Assembly: GCA_030142905.1 (NCBI GenBank)
Contig: JASJOG010000171.1
Span: 310,001-374,000 of the forward strand
Reading direction: 5' to 3'
DNA: 64,000 bases
Source of the DNA: Heliopora coerulea
Lineage: Eukaryota; Cnidaria; Anthozoa; Scleralcyonacea; Helioporidae
In this document: piece after piece, positions 56,702 through 64,000 of the stretch
Layout: the number at the start of each line of letters is the position of its first letter
Position numbering within the stretch: the first letter of the stretch is position 1
Program-made: the position numbers and the translations under genes
Notes under the pieces: model-generated
Seen by the model: the letters and a program-made list of their open reading frames with translations, nothing else
What the model was told of the DNA's origin: nothing
Database searches by the model: none

Positions 56702-58766
56702 TATGCTATCACATGCAACAACTTTAACTTCTGAGATCCTAGGTGTTTTGAAGGAAATTGACTACCTTTAGAAATGTGCTTACAAAACTCGAAGAAAACA
56801 AAACCTGCTAAAGCTCGTTGCTGTGGAATATTCAAATAGATAATTTATGCATCACTAGCCGTCCAAAATAAATGGGTGACCGGTGTCACAGGAAATTTGT
56901 TCCCCTTTTCAGAACCTCAGAACTCACTAATGTTCATGTCGTAGACATTTACATAGCTTGGTATGTGTTTTTTAAACTCGACCTTGGCAGAAACATTACG
57001 CGACAATTCATACATGTAGCAAAGCAATTCAATACAAACGCCAAATATGTTTATCGAAAATAAATTATACTAGTCAAATAAGATTATTTATTTTACAAAT
57101 TTTTGATGGTGGTGCACAGGCATCGCATAGCCATTCCAGATAACATGCAGGAGACGAACTTAACTGAAGATAAGGGAGATGGCACCAGTCGTCGCAAGGA
57201 TAGCACGGAACAACGTCACCATATTCTGGCAAACAACAAATGCAAAATGTCTGTATATCGGTGTATTAGAAGATCGATTTCACGGTTTTACCTGTATCAA
57301 AAAGCCGAAAAATAAAAAAAACCCCAGAAAAAAGTAATCGCGAAGGAAAACAAGAACCACGATTCGAAATTTTGGTTGAGCTCGTCGAATAATCTCAATG
57401 ATTTGAGAAAGAATCGGATGAAATCAATTGGAAATATGATTGGCTAAAACGGGGGTGGATATCTGCAAAGACAGGTGGGGATTTTTTGGTGAGTTTACCA
57501 AAATAGCTTATACAACTTATGACTTATTGCCGACCATCCACCCGTAACGGCAACAACCATAAAGATCTATTTGGATCTATTTCGTAGTTAATTGAAATGT
57601 CCGGAACTGAAGTATAAACTTAGTTTGGAAGTTTCTTTTTTAATTTAAACACTAACCGAAGGTTCTATTGTTACAGAAATTACGGACTTGCACACTTGAT
57701 TTCTCAGTGTCTACTAGAGTAGATACAAAGAGAATCTATCGCCTTTAATGTAAGAGCAGAAAGCTGCGTAGGCTGTGTTTAAACGACGCGTAAAACACCA
57801 AAAGGGTTGGGGAACTGCCAAAAACTTTGATTACTGAAGGTCCTTGGTCGGAGTGAAACATAAAGCGATGTAAAAACTAGGTTATATTTTCAGTGGGAAA
57901 AAGTCATACAACCCAAAGATGACCAATAAATCCGCTACGAGGCTTTCGCACGAAACGTCAGTATTTTTTTTATAAAAATAAACGAATAAACCACACTTCC
58001 CATTCAATCTCGGCTTCAGAAGAAAGGTCAGAAGCTTGGCTGCGGAAATGACTTCTCGGTAAAAGTACTACGCACGTACAAAGGGGGCCAAATTTCTGAA
58101 GAGGGGACATACTTCCTATGAAAGATGTACCTCTGGAGGGACGAATTTCCTAGCAAATATGTCCCGGGGAAACAAATTTTTTGGAGTACATATTTACTGG
58201 GACACCGTAAAAGGTTAAGAATAAAATTTCCCTCCACAGGAAATTTTGTCTAAAACATGGAGAATCAATAGCTTTAGTCCCTGGAAATATGTCGGTGTTC
58301 TTCTTAGAGCGTTGTACCGAGTACTTCAATGTTTTAACGACAAGGATAGCTTTTGAGCGTTGTTGACAAATAATGTCAGGCCTCTGATTACAATTGCTTT
58401 GAAGTGTTCATTAAAACAAAAAAAAAATCGGATTTAGAAATCATTAACACGGCAACGATGAGTTGCTTGGGTAACATGTGAAGCAGGAAGAAGATTGTTT
58501 GAATGAGAGATCAAATAACAAGAATAGAGTCTGAAAAACGACAGAAAGCAGAGTTTTTATGAAACGCACTTCGTATTGCTGGATCTCAGGACAAAACAAT
58601 CTCCTAAGTATGTGATATATCTTTTCAAACAAACAAATATTTGAGAGGAAAATTGATTTAAAAGATTGTTTAATAATTTATACAAGTGCTTGATCGTGGC
58701 ATGAATACACACGTCTCAGTTATTTTCTTTTGTATATTCAGTAAAAATTTTTGATGTAAGGAGCGT
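56702..58766. other. No supported gene
   Basis: Short frames only. The part at 58080-58215 has GGGACATA / TGTCCC-type inverted pieces that may be MITE debris. Confidence 0.5.
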
Positions 58767-58985
58767 TTCATCAGAAATCCAAACACAGAGAAGTGACTTG
58801 AAAAACGAGGCTCTAGCCGATTTTTTTAACCAACTTCGAGGTGTTTGGATATCTGATGAAGCACGACTTTCAAGTGTATGACATTACATATCAAACGATC
58901 CCGTATTTAAAGAGAAAATCGGGTTTAAACTTGACGAAATTCAATGCTAATTAACATCAGATATCCAAACTACGTCTCGGTACTG
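58767..58985. repeat. Inverted-repeat cluster, GTTTGGATATCTGATGAA motif
   Basis: GTTTCATCAGAAATCCAAAC (58767-58786), GTTTGGATATCTGATGAAGC (58843-58862) and CATCAGATATCCAAAC (58960-58975) alternate in orientation. MITE-like; ends not defined. Confidence 0.6.
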
Positions 58986-61622
58986 ATTTTCTTTGTGTTT
59001 TGCTCATGAATTCTTAATGAGCTTGAGATGTGTTTGAGAATTTCAAATGCAAACCCACAGTTGTCACTGTGGTTGCTTTCTGAATCTTGGTTTTTGTCTA
59101 AAGGGACGCCGCTCTTGAAGTTAAAATAGCAGAAAGATAGTTTGCTGGGGAGACTTCACCTTGCATGCTTTAGAAAATAAGTCAGGGGCAGCTGAGTGGA
59201 ATTTCGAGGGGAGGTTGAGATAAAAATACAGCATTTTTACATGCTTCCTTGGGAAGTTTCACAACAAGTGCTGTGAAACGTAGTTGTTTTAACATTACAT
59301 TTGAAAAAAGTGTGGGGGCTACAACCCCGAGTCCCCGGCTTTAGCCGTTCCTGCAAGTGCCTTATGTTTTTGAACACGTCCGATATTTTCTCGGGTTTTT
59401 AGTGTCTCTCAAGGCCGTTTTCCACTGGACAAATTTGTCGGCACAAAGCGACTTTTTCTTTTGTCTCATGAGCTTTCGGCTGGAACTAATAATGAGTTTA
59501 TTCAATATGTGCAAACAAAAATCGGTTCCCGCCTCAAAAATTCGCCCGTTGGAAAACGAGCAACAAGCGATAATGGCAACCGCTAAATTCATCTGCCAGT
59601 GTTCCTGCATTCTTTTTAATACATATTTTTGAAATACATTTCTAGTTTTGTTTTGTATTCCTTTTTAAGTGCGTTCGTCTTACTTTATGTTTGTATTGTT
59701 GTTTTATTATCTTATACCTCAAAAGAACAAAATACATCTTGTGGGGAGGAGGGAGAAAATGAATGATCTATTTCACATTAAATTATTGAATGAGGCTATA
59801 TCTAACAAGAATTATCAAGGTCACACACTGCATTATTAGTCGAAGCTGAAGGCTGAGTCTGATAATACTCAGTTACGAATGATTTAAGTAAAATTCCAGA
59901 GTGCGTATTTTTTTAAACTTGAACTGCAGACATAAAAACAGGATAAAATTTGCATGTGATGACGTGACTAGTTTTTTTTTTTTTTTTTTTTATCGATCAC
60001 AAAATCCTGTTTAAAAGCGGGATTTTTACCGCTGACACCACCAGAAACAATTTTCAAGACTAATATGTTCAAGACAATTTTTGGCCTGATTTCTAATAAC
60101 AAAAAATCAGCAAAGTAAAAAAGACGTTTTGGATATGGTAACTATGTGCGATGAGAGGAACTTGCCATCGAGCATGGTGGCCAAAAACCGGCAAAATGTA
60201 TATTTATTCCAACTGGACTCCAGCCACATTGTTTCTGGTAATGTTTGGCATGAATGACAACAAAATCTGTCATCAGTTTCTCATGGTTTAACGGCAAACA
60301 GTGCTCCTGAAAGATGTCACGTGGATTTAATTAAATTATCCCTTGTGAGATAACCAGCTGCATGAGTACCTATTCCCAAACTCTGGATCGTTATTTTACT
60401 CTTGTTGGTGTGAATACTATTTTTATTATTTTGCTCGGGCCCAGGTTGGAGAGTTTTACCTTTGCTCATGCCAAAATATTTTACTGGTCAAGAGAGTCTC
60501 GAACCGGACAGGGTTAATACATCACTCTGTATGCGTTTTCCGTGGGCTTGTAGTACCATACGAGCTGTAAAAAGGATTGAATTCAGATGGCTTGGAAATA
60601 AAAGATATCTATTAGGATTATGATTTACTTCATTATTTCCATACTGAGTTTAAAGTTTATTTGTGATGTAACTTTTCAAGAACACTACCCAGATCAAGGA
60701 GGATCTATTTTCAGAACATCCATGATTAAAAATGTTTTAAAAAGCATTCCCAGGTGGACTTAAAGATGTTGAGGAAGAAACATACTCTCTGACGTGTAGC
60801 TTTTTGAGCAATAAAAACAGGACGAAGCTGTTGACAATGGCATTTCGACTTTGTTATATTTCTGGTTTCGCAGTGACTATGAAATGAATATATAAGAAAA
60901 AAAATTAAAAAGAAAATTAAAAAATAAAAAATTGAGAAAATTATCCTCTTGGTGCAACTGTCGCACCACTGTTATCTGAGCAGTAAAACTACATTATATT
61001 TAACTTGGCGTCGGCTTGGGGGCTGACTTCCACTGGGTATAAAAAGTCACGTAGGCGATGTCGTCTTTTGAGTTGATTGGCTGCCGCGAAATGTCGAACC
61101 GAAAAGTTAGGTCAAAGTCAAGTGAAAGTCAGAATTTCCACAATAAAATTGTTACCAGATTTTGACCTTTGTCAGATCCCAACGTGTATGGGGATGCGGT
61201 TTCAACGCCGAAGAGCAAAGAGTAAAACTTGACTGAAGTAAAAATTTGAGTAAAACTTGACAACAATCAGTCAATGTTATCCTGCCCAAACCTAACAAGC
61301 CTATAACTGCAACAATACTTCATTAAAAAATCCTTAAAATTTATCCAAGATATCGTGTTGAGACACAAGCAGATGAACACATTTTAAACATTTAATTCAC
61401 AAAATAGTATGCGTTATTTGAAGTTATGACGTCAGACATAAACACCTGTATGCAGGAAAACGGATGTATTTACCGGATGTGGCAATGTGTAAGCCTTGAT
61501 GGCTTTGTGCAATTGTTTTTGTATTTAAAGACTGTTTCTTTTATTAAACTTCACAAAACTTCGTCGGAAGTACAACTGATAAATAAATGACTGATAAATA
61601 CAACTAGTAGAGTTTTCCAGGA
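58986..61622. other. No gene; probable 5' flank of the kinase gene
   Basis: Includes a poly(T) run at 59971-59990 and GTATAAAAAG at 61037, a possible TATA box about 585 bases before the kinase ATG. Overlapping frames at 59357-59632 carry no motif. Confidence 0.45.
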
Positions 61623-61960
61623 ATGGACAACCACAGGCAAAAAACAATTGGGCCGTATGTGCTGGACCATATTCTCGGCAAAGGCCAGACAGGTAAAAGG
61701 AAATGAAATAATATGGATATTGAAGGTTTTGATCGTTCTCTTCAAACATGTTGGGACGAGACGTGTTTTTCGGATACTTATATCAAATTAGAGCGTCTTG
61801 CGAATCGAATTGTAGACCTGGTTCGCACCTTCATATTTAACATCTGTTCGTATTTTTTATTTCAGGGGTTGTTCGTCTTGGAGTACATTGCTCTACCAAA
61901 GAAAAAGTTGCTGTGAAAATTATCGACCGAACAAAGTTGAGTCCTCAAATACTCTCAAAG
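61623..61960 (+). CDS. BRSK: BRSK/SAD-type serine/threonine kinase, first two recognised exons
   Basis: Exon 61623-61692 starts ATGGACAACC, reads GPYVLDHILGKGQTG and ends in phase 1 at G|GTAAAAG. Exon 61866-61960 follows TTTATTTCAG, completes the Gly codon and reads VVRLGVHCSTKEKVAVKIID and so on, ending in phase 0 before GTAAAAG. These are kinase subdomains I and II: the glycine loop LGKGQTG and the VAVK lysine that anchors ATP. The wording matches BRSK1/2 (SAD kinases, AMPK-related, activated by LKB1, acting in neuronal polarity and synapses in animals studied). An in-frame TAG at 61605 supports the ATG, though the CAG just before GAATGG (about 61618-61620) could also be an acceptor. The catalytic core and C-terminus must lie to the right of the window; I saw no further exon up to 64000. 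Confidence 0.88.
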
Positions 61961-63438
61961 GTAAAAGAAAAATTGATTTCAGTGGTAACTGATAAAATAC
62001 TGGCAGTTTTCTCGTTAAAATCTGCACAGCTCCTGGTTTTGTGTTCTAGTTCGACACTAAAGTTGACGGAAGGCAGAAGGCATCTATGTTTTGTTGTGCA
62101 GGTTGAGCTTTACGCTCAGATGTATTTCTCAAAATATTCTTGCATGCATGCAGAGGCTGCTTTTCAATTTCGGATGTTAAGCTGTTGAGCACTTAGTTGT
62201 TAAATTAACTGCTGATACTTTCGTATTATTCATAACGTGGTGTATAATCCCTCTAACTCAACATCATGTTCGACCAGATGGACTGACATGCTCTTTCTTC
62301 ATCCTGCAACGTCAAATTATAATTCAACGCAAAAACAAAACGTAACCGCGAAGATGGTCTCCAGTCAAATTAAAAAGAAAAGTTGATATTTTCTGATGTG
62401 TTTCACGTGGTAAGATTTCACGTCAATGTTGGTTTACTGTCCCAGTGTCAAATGGCATCATTTGTTTTAGTCCGACACAATATTTACAGACTGGTTACGA
62501 AATGTCCGGTTAACATTCTTGTTTACGTCTTAAAAAGTGGCCCTTAAAGTTTGTTAGTATGCTGCGTTTAGCATTCAACTGTTCGTTCATCTTTCATTTT
62601 GTGTAAATGAATCGATATAGAGATCGAGCAACTTCTATTGTTTAAGCGTTATTGATATCGCGAGCTTCGCTAAGCGTGTTATTGTCCACACACAGTAAAC
62701 TTGAAATTGAGCAAGTACATGCGGAGTGTTTTCTTCAGTTTGCAAAACGAAGCCAGATAGTGTCTAAGCAATGAAAAGGATATTTAATTCACTGGTTTTT
62801 TAGTGCTTAAAGTTCTTCGAGACAAACAGGAATAAAGATTCGTCAATATCGTAATCCCTTGTATTTCGGATAATGGTAACTAAACTCAATAATAATGCAT
62901 ATTAGCATAATACGAGTGGGAATTTTTTACTTTGCTTCTCTCGGACAGTGAATTATTAAAATAATCGTTTCTTGACGTTAGTAATGACAGTAACAAGCAT
63001 AATTACACTGGGTTGTGATCAGAAGAAACCCCATTTTCAACACTGAAGATAATTATTCAAGTTCTTTGATATATTATACCAGTCATACTGAAATCAGGCG
63101 AACCAATCGTCAAACAGCTGCCATATTTAACATGCAAATGTTTTATGTTTCAAGTATGCAACAACAACTTACTGTAGAATAAGGGATGTAGTCCAGCCAT
63201 AGAGTTTTATTTTGTGAATGGGGACAGATGGCCAAACTTATATTTTAAAATTGGGATTTGTCCATTTATATCAGATATTGCAAAAAGTGAGATGGAATAA
63301 CACCAGTTTTGATATTATTATAATCATTAACCAACTTACATTGAACAAGTCCAATGTACAGTATAGCAGATGCATGAGTAGAAATATCTTATGACATTTA
63401 TGCAGTAGATTGTTGGTATAAGGCTGGGCACTGGAGCA
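61961..63438. other. Kinase gene intron
   Basis: Follows the exon 2 donor. AT-rich, no exon matching the next BRSK block was seen. Confidence 0.55.
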
Positions 63439-64000
63439 CAGTGGCATAGCTACACCCGGGGGCCTACCTTGGCCTGTGCCCAGGTGAAATATTGCTGACA
63501 AACCTAGCTCACATTAGGCAAAGTATACAGTATAGTCACTACAAAGATTAAATATAATCATTCTGTTTACCTAAAGTCCAAGCATTAGTTTAATTTCCAC
63601 ATAAATGTTAATTATTTTGTAAAAGTATGTCCTTGCAAGATGAAGTAAAAAACAATGTTTTTGACTGTCACCACTAGGGTACGTGTAGTGTAAATATGAC
63701 AGCAAGGCAATTGTTGTTTGACTGTTGTGAAATGAATCTGAAGAAAAGGAGAAGGACAGAAAGTGGTAACACCAACCCCACGTCAAGTGAGCCTAGGAGT
63801 GATGTTGAGAAGCCAGAGGAAACATAGTAGTAATAGCAGTTAGTACGGAAGTGTTATTGGGTTCAAGTACTGCAAAATATCTTGAGAAGCATGCCTCATG
63901 CCTTTTGCTAGCAGTGTGATAACTAAAAAATAACAGGAAATGTTGACACCTGTGCCCATGTTGTGTCCATATAACATTTGCTTTCTAGCTACAACACTGC
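63439..64000 (+). mobile_element. Possible 5' end of a hAT element, cut by window edge
   Basis: CAGTGGCATAGCTACACCC at 63439 resembles a hAT terminal repeat (CAGTGGCGTAGCTA type). At 63696-63827 a 43-codon frame starts MTARQLLFDCCEMNLKKRRR and has TESGNTNPTSSEPRSDVEK, like the N-termini of ZMYM/hAT transposases as I remember them. It could instead be part of the kinase gene's intron with no function. The rest is outside the window. Confidence 0.35.

Noticed and set aside
59357..59632. Overlapping plus and minus frames of 82-91 codons
   Set aside because: No motif, no splice context; open on both strands by chance.

Overview
This 64 kb window is AT-rich animal DNA, most likely from a cnidarian and probably an anthozoan (coral or sea anemone). 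The grounds are AT-rich intron-containing genes, intronless class A GPCRs of a cnidarian type, an animal SAD/BRSK kinase, and a mobile-element load (Penelope-like elements with GIY-YIG domains, CR1/L2-like LINE ends, a Crypton-type recombinase, hAT elements, many foldback MITEs and tRNA-derived SINEs) that I associate with anthozoans. The species cannot be named from the sequence. Everything here was read by eye, without alignment or database search.

Host genes are few. (1) Two minus-strand paralogous GPCR genes: one is cut by the left edge (1-730) and one is complete (12208-13092). (2) A plus-strand multi-exon gene at 39.8-46.8 kb, assembled by hand from splice sites and phases. It has a TATA box, a split signal peptide, two short phase-0 exons and three cysteine-rich repeats. 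Two one-base surpluses in homopolymers break its frame as given. Decayed relatives lie at 29.86-31.5 kb and 47.5 kb, so it looks like a tandem family. (3) The first two recognised coding exons of a BRSK/SAD kinase (61623-61960); the rest lies beyond the right edge.

The rest is repeats. 3.3-6.1 kb: hairpin plus tRNA-like SINE, two Penelope-like copies head to head, a foldback. 6.3-7.9 kb: decayed Crypton-like recombinase. 9.1-10.4, 14.2-14.8 and 18.7-19.9 kb: three copies of an unrecognised foldback repeat family. 11.0-11.9 kb: a solo LTR with a 5-bp target duplication. 15.7-17.7 kb: a possible hAT shell with a nested LINE. 20 kb: a LINE 3' end. 21.4-22.3 kb: an 836-bp foldback with an exact 12-bp target duplication and a hammerhead-like motif in each arm. 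24-28 kb: Penelope remnants and an internally deleted mariner. 29-32 kb: minisatellites and a 9-bp satellite. 32.7-34 kb: a Penelope copy split by a hAT MITE. 36-37 kb: four tRNA-SINE copies in an inverted array. 50.1-52.5 kb: a hAT transposase pseudogene split by a SINE pair with a 10-bp target duplication. 53-59 kb: further MITEs.

The strongest leads are the cysteine-rich repeat gene family, the hammerhead-like cores at Penelope-type ends (some inside foldbacks), and the large foldback family. Most of the remaining sequence showed nothing I could support.
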